From positions 221,453,415 to 221,517,414 of the forward strand of contig NC_081410.1 of the NCBI RefSeq assembly GCF_030272615.1: a stretch of DNA of 64,000 nt, written 5' to 3'. The translations under genes were made by a program, and so were the position numbers. The notes beneath the pieces are model-generated. The model saw nothing but the letters and a program-made list of their open reading frames with translations. It had not been told where the DNA came from and did no database searches. This DNA is from Cryptomeria japonica. Its lineage: Eukaryota; Streptophyta; Pinopsida; Cupressales; Cupressaceae. This document shows, one piece after another, positions 10,611-23,401 of this stretch (position 1 is the first letter of the stretch; each line of letters opens with the position of its first letter).

Positions 10611-13378
10611 TGTGAGGCCTCACCTCGACTCAGTCTGACATTCAGTGGATTTTATATTTAGACTATTATGGATACTTTATTTTGATGCATTTTGAGACTT
10701 AGAACTTACATGATTTCAGGATTTGGATAACATTGCTATGTTTTGATGATTTACTTATATGCTTTATGAGATAGAACACTGCATGATTGTTAGATAGGAT
10801 GATATTGCAATGATAGATGTCGTTATTTAATTTGCAGGACTTTGCTATGATAATAGAACTATGATGTATGGTTAAGTTTATGTGAATTGGGATGAAATTG
10901 TTTATGAGAACTTTGCTTGACAAAAGATGTATTTAATCTGTGCTGATGAAAATTGTATCCAAGTGATGATGTGTATTGTTATTCCTTTGAATTATATTAT
11001 ATGTGGATATTTGAAAGTACTAATGTGTTAAATGAGATGCGCAGGAAATTTACCATGTGACCATGGAAAATTACGGAGAACCAAACCTAGACTTATGTAT
11101 GTTCGTAAGCCAGGGTTTGTCTATTTGGAGAGACAACACCCCGTTTGTGTTGTATTTTATTCGTAATAGTATATGCTGCATGAGTGTTAAGTGTTATTTA
11201 AATTTAATGTGTAAAAAACCACAAGAGACAATTCCATGTTTTAATTTGTAAAAGTGTTTTATTTGTGTCACTTGACACATGTGTGGATTTAAATTTAAAT
11301 GTTTTATTTGTGTCTCTTGGTGGGAAAGTGTTTAACTATAGTTTTTCTTAAATAATATAATGCGTTGTCATAAATACTTTGGGAATATAATCTTTGGAGT
11401 GGTCAACATATGTTTGACCTGAAAATAAACTTCAGAGGGGTTTAAAATGGGTTAAATGAACACCTAGGGGTAGTTTAATAGGGTTTCCTAAAGCCCATAA
11501 GGTATACCTAGGGGTTAGGGGTAATTTTAGGCAAGTTTCTACTTTTTAATGATCTTTTTAACGCTTTAAAAATTGGCTTTTTTGAGTTGTGCGAAAATTG
11601 AAAATTAGAAGTTTAAATTTAATTGAGATTTTTCCTTTTGGAATGAGAGTCTTTTTGCATTCTGCTTTTCTTTCTTTTTTTTGTTTTTTAGAAACTTGTG
11701 AGAACTCAGAGAATGGGCTTCTTAAGAAAGATTTTTGGGAATTGGAGGGTAATCACCCACTCTCCATTTTTGGAGACGAGAAATTTTGAAAAGAAAATAA
11801 TAGTTTGGAATAGAAAAATTGACTAAGGGTAGAAGGAAAAAGATTCGTGGATTGGGCAGCTCTTCCTCAAATTTCAAAAACTACCATTGGGCAGATTAAG
11901 GTTGGTTTGATCATTCCTTAAAATGGTTATTTTCTTGCATGTGTTTGAGTGTATGAATGGTGAAAGAAATCTGTGTTTTTGTGTATGTCTTGTTTTAGAA
12001 TTTCATTTGAAAATCCTTCATTATGCTTGTTGTGTTTTGGGAGTTTTCTCAAGACCTCTTACTCTTGGGAGAGAAGAGGATCTTGTGGGTGGTAGCAGTG
12101 ACAACCCTCGAGTGAGAGACTCTCGTTTTGAGAGCGATCACAAGGGATCTTTGTGTGACCCTTGCTGCATGGCCTGTTTGTGCAATGGAGGTCATAAGGA
12201 GGGATATAAGGCTAGAATGCCTTTGGGGGGCATAAGGAATATGGGGTTGAGATTCTTGATACATTTATTGTGTCATGAGGTGGCTACTTGTTTTTCCATA
12301 CTTGCAGTTCTCCTCAGGGTATTGGTCCACTACCACCCTTGAAAAGATCATCACCAAAGTGTGGTGCTATGAAGCCAAGTTGGGAGTGTGTCTGAAAATC
12401 TGTATGTATTTTTGCCTTCTATGTGTTTGCCTATTTGTTACTCGTCTAGGAATTGGTTCTCCGAGCTCGGGGGTGGCTACCAGTTAGCCTAGGCTGGGAG
12501 GTAAGCACTCCGTGGTCATATTGTGTTTTATTATGCAGGAAAAGTCAGGAGAAGAGAATAGGAACAGTGAAAAGATGCAGAAGATTATTGTTGAAGATAC
12601 TTAAATCCATTTGTAATTATTTGTTTAAATTTGTTAGTAGAAAAATACCTCGTTCGTTGAATGAGAAGCAAGTTGTAATTTTTGAGATAGGGCATGAGAT
12701 TTAATATTGTAGTTAAATAAAGAAACATCTTGTAATATTCGCAGAATTTTGAAAGAGTTGTAAAAAGCCAGATATGTTTCTATTTCTATTTTGAAAAGTA
12801 AAGGGATTGCTTGATTTGCATGCAAAAGCTTCTTTTGTAATATAAAAAAAAAAAAGAAAATCAGTTTTATTTAAATCTGAGTTCTTCCTTTTAGCTGAGA
12901 ATCTATCTCCAATTTAATTGCAGAAAATCATGATTTGTATTTGCTGTTAACATGTAAATAAATTAGTTGTTTTATTAGTTGAGAAATGAATGAATCTATT
13001 TATTATAAAAAAGTATATTGTATTTCTAAATAGCATTTCTTAAATTGTATTTCTAATTAGTGTTGATAAAAAGCTTAACAATAGATTTGCTTCATTCTTT
13101 TATTAGCAATTAAAATAAATAAATAAAAAGAGCCTAAGTTTATATACCAATTATATATATATATATATATGTGCGCATGTAATTTGATTTTACATGATGT
13201 TTTTCTTTGTTATTTTGTTTTAAAAGAAAAAAAAAATTTGCATGTAAATCTTATTGGAAAAAAATATATTTGTATATTTTCACCCTTATAACTTTTATAT
13301 TTATAAATATATATAAAATATATTTTAAAATAATAATAATAATAATAAAAAAAAAGGATTTTGGTTGCTCGCGGACCC

Positions 13379-13544
13379 CACTGTGTGTGCACACAGTGTG
13401 GGCCGTGCGGCTTTCACTGTGCGTACACACAGTGTGGGCCGCTTCGGCTCCCACTGTGTGGACACACAGTGGTGTGAGCCGCTAGCGGCTCCCACTGTGT
13501 GGACACACAGTGGTGCCGTGCCGCCACTATGCGTTCACACAGTG
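13379..13544 (+). repeat. Hairpin array, five units, in the 5' LTR
   Basis: Five near-palindromes of the form CACTGTGTG-NN-CACACAGTG (9-bp arms) start at about 13379, 13415, 13452, 13493 and 13525, separated by GC-rich spacers such as GGTGTGAGCCGCTAGCGGCT. The array is a sharp GC-rich island between poly-A/AT tracts. Confidence 0.9.
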
Positions 13545-13804
13545 GCGCCCTCGGCCCGTTGCCCTTCACCAAAACCTGCAACAACAAAAAATGGCCGTCG
13601 CCATGGGGGTTCGGCCCTGTGGAAATTTGGTGGTAATAAAAACAAAGAGATTAAACCCTAGCCCAAGTAGGGCTAGGGTAAATGAAATAAAAATATTATG
13701 ATAGTTTAGAGTTGTTTAATATATATATATAAAAAAATAGATCCCTAATTAGGGTTGGAAAAATATTGACTATTATATTGGTTAGTTATTATTTCTTTAA
13801 AGGA

Positions 13805-13807
<3 letters not shown>

Positions 13808-13847
<40 letters not shown>
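13808..13847. repeat. AT dinucleotide microsatellite in the 5' LTR
   Basis: Uninterrupted TA repeats, shorter in the 3' LTR (about 23910-23930). Confidence 0.9.
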
Positions 13848-14344
13848 TGGTTGTATTTTTTTTGGAGTATGTATTTAATAGAGATTTAAATATATAAATA
13901 CCTCCGCATGATTCCTAATAGGAGGTAAAAGAAAGAGAAATATACAATTTTAAGAATAAAGCCTAGTATTATAATTTCAAATGTATTTAATGTGATAAAT
14001 GCTTAATTTTGTCCTAGTTAATTTAATTAGAGCATTAAAATTTAAAAAAGGATGTTTAGACTATATAGTCATATTGAAGATTGAATTAATTTTCCTCTCC
14101 TATTTCTTTAACGTGATTGATTTTAATAAAATTTAATGACTAGGTATCTCGTGGAGATAAAATTAGACCAGTTAGATTTCCGCAAATATAATTAAACAAT
14201 AATCGATGCTTGGTTCGTTTCAGAATTAGCTCGAATATAGTTATGGCAAATTCATTAACGCTTGTCGTGTGAACGAACTTGTTAATTAATTAGTATTTAA
14301 AAAAAAAAATCGTTCCATTTTTGCCCTAAATTTTGGGCATGACA

Positions 14345-14364
14345 TTTTGGTATCAGAGCAAGGT
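14345..14364 (+). other. Tekay primer binding site (tRNA-Met)
   Basis: TTTTGGTATCAGAGCAAGGT follows the LTR directly; TGGTATCAGAGC is complementary to the initiator tRNA-Met 3' end. Confidence 0.9.
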
Positions 14365-14516
14365 TTCCACACTAGGAACCTTACTCCACTTACGTTTCGC
14401 CTTAGAATATTTAAAATTATTTTGTTAAATTGATTTTATCAGACTTTTGAATTTAATTGAATTAATATTATTCTAAAAGAAATTAATTAATTACTTTGCC
14501 TTATTTTCCTCATAGG

Positions 14517-15830
14517 ATGCCTCCAACGACGCGACAAGCTTGCAAGCGCGGACGGGGTCCTAGACGTGTGCGCATAGCACGCGAAGAGGTAGAGAGGGAG
14601 GCATCGGTTCCAGAGGAGAACCCAGGAGCACCTCCCGAACAACCAAATGAACCTAACCGAGACCTGTTAGCAGCCATTCAGAATCTTATTGGCATAGTTC
14701 AGGAAAGGATCCCAGCAGAGAACCCTCAGGTTAGAAGTCGTGACTCTGGGAGTCATAGATCTGTTGATAGAGAACGAAGCAGGAGCCCAGCTCCGATTCC
14801 TGTAGAGAGTCAGGGTGGTAATGAGCCAAAGTCTGTGCATATGCCAGGACCACCTCCAGCGGTGGAACCAGTTTTTTTTGAGAGAGCTCGTCGAGATCCA
14901 GGGGATCTCATTAGGGAGGTCATGCGCCTCCAACCACCATCCTTCGGAGGGTCTACAGATGGAGTAGAGGCCGAGGCATGGCTTCTGAGTCTTGAGAGGT
15001 GCTTTGCGTTGCGTTCTTATGAGAGCAACTTGAAAGCACGTGTTGCAGTTCATCTTCTGAGAGGGACAACCTCCACTTGGTGGAGACAGGAAGAGTACAA
15101 ATGCGGATTAGTTCCTGATACTCTCACTTGGGAGATATTCACAGAGAGGTTCCATGAGAGGTACCTATCAGAACACTTCAGGCAGCGTCGTATAGACGAA
15201 TTTCATGATCTCCAACAAAAGGGCTTGTCATTAACCCAGTATGAGAGTAAATTCTTTGAGTTGTTGCCTTATGTAGATTATCTTAAGGATGAGAAACTTC
15301 TTGTAAACCGCTTCATCAGGGGATTAAATGCCGGTATAGCCGGGCCTGTTAGGATGTCCGCTCCAGAGAGCCTTCGGGTTGCTGTAGAGAAGGCACTGAT
15401 TGTCGAGGAAATACAGGTCAGACCACAGGACAATAGGGATCGATTTCAGAACCGAAATCCCGCACCTCAGACTTATGGATTCCAGAAACCACATTGGAAA
15501 GGAAACAACCGAAATTCTCAAGGGTTCTCCAAACCCCTTCTTCCACAACAGACACCATAGAACCAAAGGCAGAAGCCTCCACAGTATCAGCAGGGCTCCA
15601 AGCCCAAGCAGTGGCAGACTCAGGGACAGAAACGAGATCAGAGAGCATAGGGGCAGTGCACACAGCCGGCGAGGACTCAACAGTCCTCCAGGGGTGGGTA
15701 CAGCGGATCCAGTAGGAAAGGAGGTCAGGCATTCTCTAGGCCTCAGGGTGCCCAGTTTCAGGCACGGGGTGCTTGCTTTACATGTGGAGCCATGGGGCAT
15801 ATGGCGAGGGATTGCCCTCAGGGACAGGTG
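14517..15830 (+). pseudogene. Tekay gag with CCHC nucleocapsid
   Basis: The ATG at 14517 (MPPTTRQACKRGRG) is chosen over an upstream TTG. Capsid signatures PPSFGG...EAEAWLLSLERCF and TWWRQEE...FTERFHERYLSEHFRQRRIDEF lie at residues ~145-245. After a Q/P-rich linker comes the knuckle CFTCGAMGHMARDC at about 15775-15816. TAG codons at 15558-15560 and about 15648, both best read as former CAG, break the frame. Gag packages the element RNA in virus-like particles (family knowledge). Confidence 0.9.
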
Positions 15831-17870
15831 GCAGGGAGTCAGCGGATGGCCGCTTCAGAGCCGACAATTGGTAATATGGGCAGGTCCCATAGAGTATTCG
15901 CAACGGTCGACAACCGCCAGGCTGAGCATCAGGCCACGGTTATCGAATCTTCAGGTATAATCAAACATAACAATGTATCTATTTTGTTTGATTCAGGAGC
16001 TACTGACTCCTTTATATCTCCATTGGTTGTGGAGCGTTGCGGGCTAGTGGCAACTAGACATGGTGTCAGTTGGGAAGTGGAATTAGCTTTAGGGGCTAGA
16101 GTGTCAGTGGAATCAGAGGTTAGGGCATGTCAGCTGTAGATTGGCAAGAGAACCACTTTAGTAGACCTTAGAGTGACTCCACTTGGATCTTACGGAATCG
16201 TACTTGGCATGGATTGGCTTTATGCCCACAGAGCCAAGATGGATTGCCGCTTGAGAAAGATCGAGTGTGAGGATGATCATGGTTCGCCCGTAGTTATTAC
16301 CGGGATTCAGAGGCCCATGTCTCTTCGTATGATCTCCGCAATGCAGCTTAAGCGGAGCATGCGGAAGGGATGTCAGCTTTTTGCTATCACTATCAGTGAC
16401 AGAGGAGAAGAGGAAGAAAAAGAAACATCGCTCGATGACCATCCTATCCTTAAGGGATATTCAGATGTTTTTCCTTCAGAGTTATCGGGAATGCCTCCCC
16501 GTAGAGAAATTGATTTTCATATAGACCTAGTACCAGGAGCCAAGCCAGTTTCCAGAGCACCTTATATGATGACCACAAATGAGATAAATGAACTTAAAAT
16601 ACAGCTTGAGGAACTCCTTGAGAAGGGTCATATTCGTCCTAGCGTATCCCCTTGGGGTGCACCAGTCATCTTCGTTAAGAAGAAGGATGGATCTCTCCGA
16701 TTCTGTATAGATTATCGATAGCTAAATAAAGTAACCATCAAGAACCGATATCCTTTGCCCAGAATTGATGATTTATTCCACCAACTTCAGGGTGCCAAAG
16801 TCTTTTCCAAAATAGATCTGAAGTCAGGATACCATCAGTTGAGAATAGTGGAAAGTGATATCCACAAGACCGCATTTCGCACTAGATATGGTCACTATGA
16901 GTTTACCGTAGTCCCGTTCGGACTTACGAATGCACCAGCAGTTTTTATGAGCCTCATGAATGGGGTGTTCCGTACCTTTCTGGACCGTTTTGTTGTTGTG
17001 TTCCTCGATGATATACTGATATATTCTCGGAATGAGAAGGAGCATGAGGAGCACCTAAAACAGGTATTGCAGTGTTTGCGGGATAATCAGTTGTTTGGCA
17101 GCCTATCGAAGTGTGCTTTCTTTCGGTCTGAGGTTAAGTACCTTGGGCACGTTATTTCCGATGATGGGATCTCAGTTGACCCATCAAAGATTAGGGCTAT
17201 TATGGATTGGCTAGTGCTTACCAGTGTGACAGAGGTCAGGAGTTTTATGGGCTTAGCAGGGTATTACCGACGTTTTGTCGAGGGTTTCTCCAGAGTCGCA
17301 CACCCTATTACTTCTCTTCAGCGTAAAGGGAAGAAATTTGAGTGGACAGAGAAGTGCGAGAAGGCCTTTCAGGAACTCAAGAAGGCACTTATTAGCACTC
17401 CTATCCTTGTTGTACCAGATCCTACAACTGACTTCATGGTTTGTACAGATGCTTCACTAGAGGGTTTAGGGGCAGTTCTTATGCAGGATGGTAGGGCCAT
17501 AGCTTTCGAGTCTAGGAAACTTAAGACTCATCAACTTAATTATCCCACTCACGACCTTGAGCTCGCAGCAGTAGTGCATGCACTTGTGAGGTGGAGACAC
17601 TTCCTTTTAGGACATCACTTCGAGTTGCATTCAGATCATCAGGGTCTTCAGTACATCTTCACTCAGCCGAACCTTAATGCACGTCAGAGGAGATGGATGG
17701 AGTTCTTGTGCAAATATGATTTTGATGTCCACTACATCAAGGGAAAGGAAAATGTAGTTGCAGATGCCTTGAGTAGGACACGTCACGAGGTTTACACCAT
17801 ATCCATGGGCATGGACTTGAGAGACCGTATACTACAGCACTTGTCAGAGGATGGATGGTATGCAGGGGGT
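15831..17870 (+). pseudogene. Tekay protease, reverse transcriptase and RNase H
   Basis: Same frame as gag. The aspartic protease core is FDSGATDSFIS (about 15986). RT shows [10 protein letters not shown], then TAG where DYRQLNK is expected (16719-16721), and the catalytic block [11 protein letters not shown] (about 16995). RNase H begins near [16 protein letters not shown] (about 17435) and continues through [12 protein letters not shown] and [12 protein letters not shown] at 16137-16139 (CQL-stop-IGK) is again consistent with CAG to TAG. Catalytic residues are otherwise present. Confidence 0.92.
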
Positions 17871-19284
17871 TTGTCAGGTAATACGATCTCAGGTTACTCT
17901 AGAAGGAAAATATGTGGATTATTCTTTGGAGTCTGATGGACTATTATGCCACAGAGGGTGCATTTATGTACCTTCCTCCGGAGGGTTGCGAGAGTTCATT
18001 GTCACGGAGGCTCGTAGAGCTCCTTATGCAGTGCATCCCGGGGTTAAGAAGTTGCATGCTGACTTGAGGCAATTGTATCATTGGCCGAGAATGCGGCAGC
18101 TCATTGCTGAGATAGTAGCTCGATGCCTCGAGTGTCAGAGGGTAAAGGCGGAGCACCGCCATCCCGGTGGGTTGCTTCAGTCTCATGCTATACCAGAGTG
18201 GAAGTGGGATACTATATCCATGGATTTCATCATTGGTCTTCCTATGTCTTCTCATCGCCATGATGCTATCTTGGTGACAGTTGACAAGTTGACAAAAGTA
18301 GCTCACTTTTCACCAGTTCGTACTACATTCACAGCTCCAGCAGTAGCACATGTGTTCTTGTGAGACATTGTTAGACTTCATGGCGTGCCCCGCAAGATTA
18401 TTTCTAATAGGGATTCTCTTTTCACTTCTTCCTTTTGGAAGTCATTGCAGGCAGCTATGGGCACTAAGCTCAATTTCAGTACAGCCTATCACCCGGAGAC
18501 AGATGGTCAGACAGAGAGGGTCAATCAGGTGTTAGAGGATATGCTTCGCATGTACGCCATGGATCATCAGACCCGGTGGGAGGAGTATCTCCCCTTAGTG
18601 GAGTTTGCCTATAACAATGGGCAACACACTTCTTTGGGGATGCCACCCTATTAGGCATTATACGGCAGGCCTTGCAGGACGCCCTTGAGTTGGGATCGCA
18701 TAGAGGATAGAGTTGCTATTGGTCCTGAGTTAGTTCGGGATATGGAACAGCAGGTGGATTTGATTAGGCAGCGTCTCAGAGAGGCTCAGGATAGACAGAA
18801 GAAATATGCTGATGCAAAGAGGATAGATCATAGCTACTTGGTTGGAGACAGAGTTTTCTTGAGAGTGCGACCGCATAAGAGTCCAATCCGTTACGGAAAG
18901 GGTTCTAAGCTCGCACCTTGCTTTGTAGGACCTTTTGAGATTCTTGAGAGGATAGGCCCAGTTGCCTACCATTTAGCTTTGCCACCTAGCCTGTCACGCA
19001 TCCACGATGTGTTTCATGTTTCAGTTTTGAGAAAATATATCTATGATGAGTCTCACATTTTAGATTGGGATGCCTTGCAGGTGGAGTCGGATGGGCAGCT
19101 AGCTTTGGAGCCCATTCACATTTTGGCACGCCGGACATTGGCCCTTCGAGGTCGAGAGCTGGACCAGGTTAGGGTCCAGTGGGATTGTTATGATGAGGTT
19201 ACGGCTTCATGGGAGGATGCAACACGTATGAGATCAGAATACCCCCACCTCTTTGATGAACTCCAGGAGGAAGTTCATGCCTAG
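17871..19284 (+). pseudogene. Tekay integrase with chromodomain-like tail
   Basis: A 1-bp frameshift near 17865-17880, in a G-run, moves the frame. The zinc-binding H-H-C-C motif runs through HPGVKKLHADL...CLECQ. The DDE core has D in SMDFIIGLP, D in [11 protein letters not shown] and E in DGQTERVNQ. The tail (about 19075-19280: LALRGRELDQVRVQWDCYDE...SWEDATRM) is the chromodomain-like module of Tekay/Del elements, thought to steer integration to heterochromatin. A TGA at 18361-18363 (FL-stop-DIVRLHG, consistent with CGA to TGA) and a TAG at 18652-18654 (CAG in the duplicate copy) break it. Confidence 0.92.
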
Positions 19285-19294
19285 AGGGGGAGGA
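19282..19294 (+). other. Polypurine tract (first copy)
   Basis: AGAGGGGGAGGA directly precedes TGTGAGG. The same tract at about 20642-20654 precedes the full 3' LTR. Confidence 0.85.
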
Positions 19295-19731
19295 TGTGAG
19301 GCCTCACCTTGACTCAGTCAGACATTCAGTGGATTTTATATTTAGACTATTATGGATACTTTATTTTGATGCATTTTGAGACTTAGAACTTACATGATTT
19401 CAGGATTTGGATAACATTGCTATGTTTTGATGATTTACTTGTATGCTTTATGAGATAGAACACTGCATGATTGTTAGATAGGATGATATTGCAATGATAG
19501 ATGTCATTATTTAATTTGTAGGACTTTGCTATGATAATAGAACTATGATGTATGGTTAAGTTTATGTGAATTGGGATGAAATTGTTTATGAGAACTTTGC
19601 TTGACAAAAGATGTATTTAATCTGTGCTGATGAAAATTGTATCCAAGTGATGATGTGTATTGTTATTCCTTTGAATTATATTATATGTGGATATTTGAAA
19701 GTACTAATGTGTTAAATGAGATGCGCAGGAA
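19295..19731 (+). repeat. Partial internal LTR (first 437 bp)
   Basis: Same sequence as the start of the LTR, truncated where the duplicated integrase segment begins. Confidence 0.93.
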
Positions 19732-20642
19732 AGACTTCATGGCGTGCCCCGCAAGATTATTTCTGACAGGGATTCTCTTTTCACTCTTCCTTTTGGAAGT
19801 CATTGCAGGCAGCTATGGGCACTAAGCTCAATTTCAGTATAGCCTATCACCCAGAGATAGATGGTCAGACAGAGAGGGTCAATCAGGTGTTAGAGGATAT
19901 GCTTCGCATGTACGTCATGGATCATCAGACCCGGTGGGAAGAGTATCTCCCCTTAGTGGAGTTTGCCTATAACAATGGGCATCACACTTCTTTGGGGATG
20001 CCACCCTATCAGGCATTATACGACAGGCCTTGCAGGACGCCCTTGAGTTGGGATCGCATAGAGGATAGAGTTGCTATTGGTCCTGAGTTAGTTCGAGATA
20101 TGGAATAGCAGGTGGATTTGATTAGGCAGCGTCTCAGAGAGGCTCAGGATAGACAGAAGAAATATGCTAATGCAAAGAGGATAGATCATAGCTACTTGGT
20201 TGGAGACAGAGTTTTCTTGAGAGTGCGACCGCATAAGAGTCCAATTCGTTACGGAAAGGGTTCTAAGCTCGCACCTCGCTTTGTAGGACCTTTTGAGATT
20301 CTTGAGAGGATAGGCCCAGTTGCCTACCGTTTAGCTTTGCCACCTAGCCTGTCACGCATCCACGATGTGTTTCATGTTTCAGTTTTGAGAAAATATATCT
20401 ATGAAGAGTCTCACATTTTAGATTGGGATGCCTTGCAGGTGGAGTCGGACGGGCAACTAGCTTTGGAGCCCATTCGCATTTTGGCACGCCGGACATTGGC
20501 CCTTCGAGGTCGAGAGCTGGACCAGGTTAGGGTCCAGTGGGATTGTTATGATGAGGTTACGGCTTCATGGGAGGACGCAACACGTATGAGATCAGAATAC
20601 CCCCACCTCTTTGATGAACTCCAGGAGGAAGTTCATGCCTAG
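19732..20642 (+). pseudogene. Duplicated integrase C-terminal half and chromodomain-like tail
   Basis: A second copy of 18373-19284. It keeps CAG where the first copy has TAG (20009 region) but has TAG at 20106-20108 where the first copy has CAG. A 1-bp deletion near 19787 (TCACTCTTCC versus TCACTTCTTCC) shifts the frame. It lacks the first catalytic Asp region of integrase and so cannot act alone. Confidence 0.9.
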
Positions 20643-20654
20643 AGGGGGAGGATG

Positions 20655-23363
20655 TGAGGCCTCACCTCGACTCAGTCAGACATTCAGTGGATTTTATATT
20701 TAGACTATTATGGATACTTTATTTTGATGCATTTTGAGACTTAGAACTTACATGATTTCAGGATTTGGATAACATTGCTATGTTTTGATGATTTACTTGT
20801 ATGCTTTATGAGATAGAACACTGCATGATTGTTAGATAGGATGATATTGCAATGATAGATGTCGTTATTTAATTTGCAGGACTTTGCTATGATAATAGAA
20901 CTATGATGTATGGTTAAGTTTATGTGAATTGGGATGAAATTGTTTATGAGAACTTTGCTTGACAAAAGATGTATTTAATCTGTGCTGATGAAAATTGTAT
21001 CCAAGTGATGATGTGTATTGTTATTCCTTTGAATTATATTATATGTGGATATTTGAAAGTACTAATGTGTTAAATGAGATGCGCAGGAAATTTACCATGT
21101 GACCATGGAAAATTACGGAGAACCAAACCTAGACTTATGTATGTTCGTAAGCCAGGGTTTGTCTATTTGGAGAGACAACACCCCGTTTGTGTTGTATTTT
21201 ATTCGTAATAGTATATGCTGCATGAGTGTTAAGTGTTATTTAAATTTAATGTGTAAACAACCACAAGAGACAATTCCATGTTTTAATTTGTAAAAGTGTT
21301 TTATTTGTGTCACTTGACACATGTGTGGATTTAAATTTAAATGTTTTATTTGTGTCTCTTGGTGGGAAAGTGTTTAACTATAGTTTTTCTTAAATAATAT
21401 AATGCGTTGTCATAAATACTTTGGGAATATAATCTTTGGAGTGGTCAACGTATGTTTGACCCGAAAATAAACTTCAGAGGGATTTAAAATGGGTTAAATG
21501 AACACCTAGGGGTAGTTTAATAGGGTTTCCTAAAGCCCATAAGGTATACCTAGGGGTTAGGGGTAATTTTAGGCAAGTTTCTACTTTTTAATGATCTTTT
21601 TCACGCTTTAAAAATTGGCTTTTCTGAGTTGTGCGAAAATTGAAAATTAGAAGTTTAAATCTAATTGAGATTTTTCCTTTTGGAATGAGAGTCTTTTTGC
21701 ATTCTGCTTTTCTTTCTTTTTTTTGGTTTTTAGAAACTTGTGAGAACTTAGAGAATGGGCTTCTTAAGCAAGATTTTTGGGAATTGGAGGGTAATCACCC
21801 ACTCTCCATTTTTGGAGACAAGAGAAATTTTGAAAAGAAAATAATAGTTTGGAATAGAAAAATTGACTAAGGGTAGAAGGAAAAAGATTCGTGGATTGGG
21901 CAGCTCTTCCTCAAATTTCAAAAACTACCATTGGGCAGATTAAGGTTGGTTTGATCATTCCTTAAAATGGTTATTTTCTTGCATGTGTTTGAGTGTATGA
22001 ATGGTGAAAGAAATCTGTGTTTTTGTGTATGTCTTGTTTTAGAATTTCATTTGAAAATCCTTCATTATGCTTGTTGTGTTTTGGGAGTTTTCTCAAGACC
22101 TCTTACTCTTGGGAGAGAAGAGGATCTTGTGGGTGGTAGCAATGACAACCCTCGAGTGAGAGACTCTCGTTTTGAGAGTGATCACAATGGATCTTTGTGT
22201 GACCCTTGCCGCATGGCCTGTTTGTGCAATGGGGGTCATAAGGAGGGATATAAGGCTAGAATGTCTTTGGGGGGCATAAGGAATATGGGGTTGAGATTCT
22301 TGATACATTTATTGTGCAATGAGGTGGCTACTTGTTTTTCCATACTTGCAGTTCTCCTCAGGGTATTGGTCCACTACCACCCTTGAAAAGATCATCACCA
22401 AAGTGTGGTGCTGTGAAGCCAAGTTGGGAGTGTGTCTGAAAATCTGTATGTATTTTTGCCTTCTATGTGTTTGCCTGTTTGTTACCCATCTAGGAATTGG
22501 TTCTCCGAGCTCGGGGGTGGCTACCAGTTAGCCTAGGCTGGGAGGTGAGCACTCCGTGGTCATATTGTATTTTATTATGCAGGAAAAGTCAGGAGAAGAG
22601 AATAGGAACAGTGAAAAGATGCAGAAGATTATTGTTGAAGATACTTAAATCCATTTGTAGTTATTTGTTTAAATTTGTTAGTAGAAAAATACCTCGTTCG
22701 TTGAATGAGAAGCAAGTTGTAATTTTTGAGATAGGGCATGAGATTTAATATTGTAGTTAAATAAAGAAACATCTTGTAATATTTGCAGAATATTGAAAGA
22801 GTTGTAAAAAGCCAGATATGTTTCTATTTCTATTTTGAAAAGTAAAGGGATTGTTTGATTTGCATGCAAAAGCTTCTTTTGTAATATAAAAAAAAATAAA
22901 AATCAATTTTATTTAAATCTGAGTTCTTCCTTTTAGCTGAGAATCTATCTCCAATTTAATTGCAGAAAATCATGATTTGTATTTGTTGTTAACATGTAAA
23001 TAAATTAGTTGTTTTATTAGTTGAGAAATCAATGAATCTATTTATTATAAAAAAGTATATTGTATTTCTAAATAGCATTTCTTAAATTGTATTTCTAAAT
23101 TGTATTTCTAATTAGTGTTGATAAAAAGCTTAACAATAGATTTGCTTCATTCTTTTATCAGCAATTAAAATAAATAAAGAAAAAGAGCCTAAGTTTATAT
23201 ACCAATTATATATATATATATATATATGCGCATGTAATTTGATTTTACATGATGTTTTTCCTTGTTATTTTGTTTTAAAAGAAAAAAAAAATTGCATGTA
23301 AATCTTATTGGAAAAAAATATATTTGTATATTTTCACCCTTATAACTTTTATATTTATAAATT

Positions 23364-23401
<38 letters not shown>

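Larger units (their letters stand above)
10611..14344 (+). repeat. Tekay 5' LTR (3734 bp)
   Basis: Begins TGTGAGGCCTCACCTCG and ends GGGCATGACA. It matches 20655-24427 with few substitutions, differing mainly in an AT microsatellite and one hairpin unit. Short open frames shared by both LTRs (for example at 11923 and 21967) are LTR sequence with no recognisable domain. Confidence 0.95.
18373..21090 (+). repeat. Tandem duplication, 2 x 1359 bp (pol tail plus LTR start)
   Basis: Unit 1 is 18373-19731 and unit 2 is 19732-21090. Each holds the integrase end, the polypurine tract and the first ~436 bp of the LTR. The junction joins LTR sequence ...GCGCAGGAA to pol sequence AGACTTCATGG. I count at least twenty substitutions between the pol tails and only about three between the LTR pieces. 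Confidence 0.93.

Noticed and set aside
10699-10923. Minus-strand 74-codon frame repeated at 19383 and 20741
   Set aside because: Part of the Tekay LTR start; the three copies follow from the two LTRs plus the partial internal LTR.
11923-12342. 139-codon frame repeated at 21967-22386
   Set aside because: Located in both Tekay LTRs; no recognisable domain, and its conservation is explained by LTR identity.
13808-13847. Possible origin or MAR signal from the long AT run
   Set aside because: A simple TA microsatellite that varies between the two LTRs; nothing supports a function.
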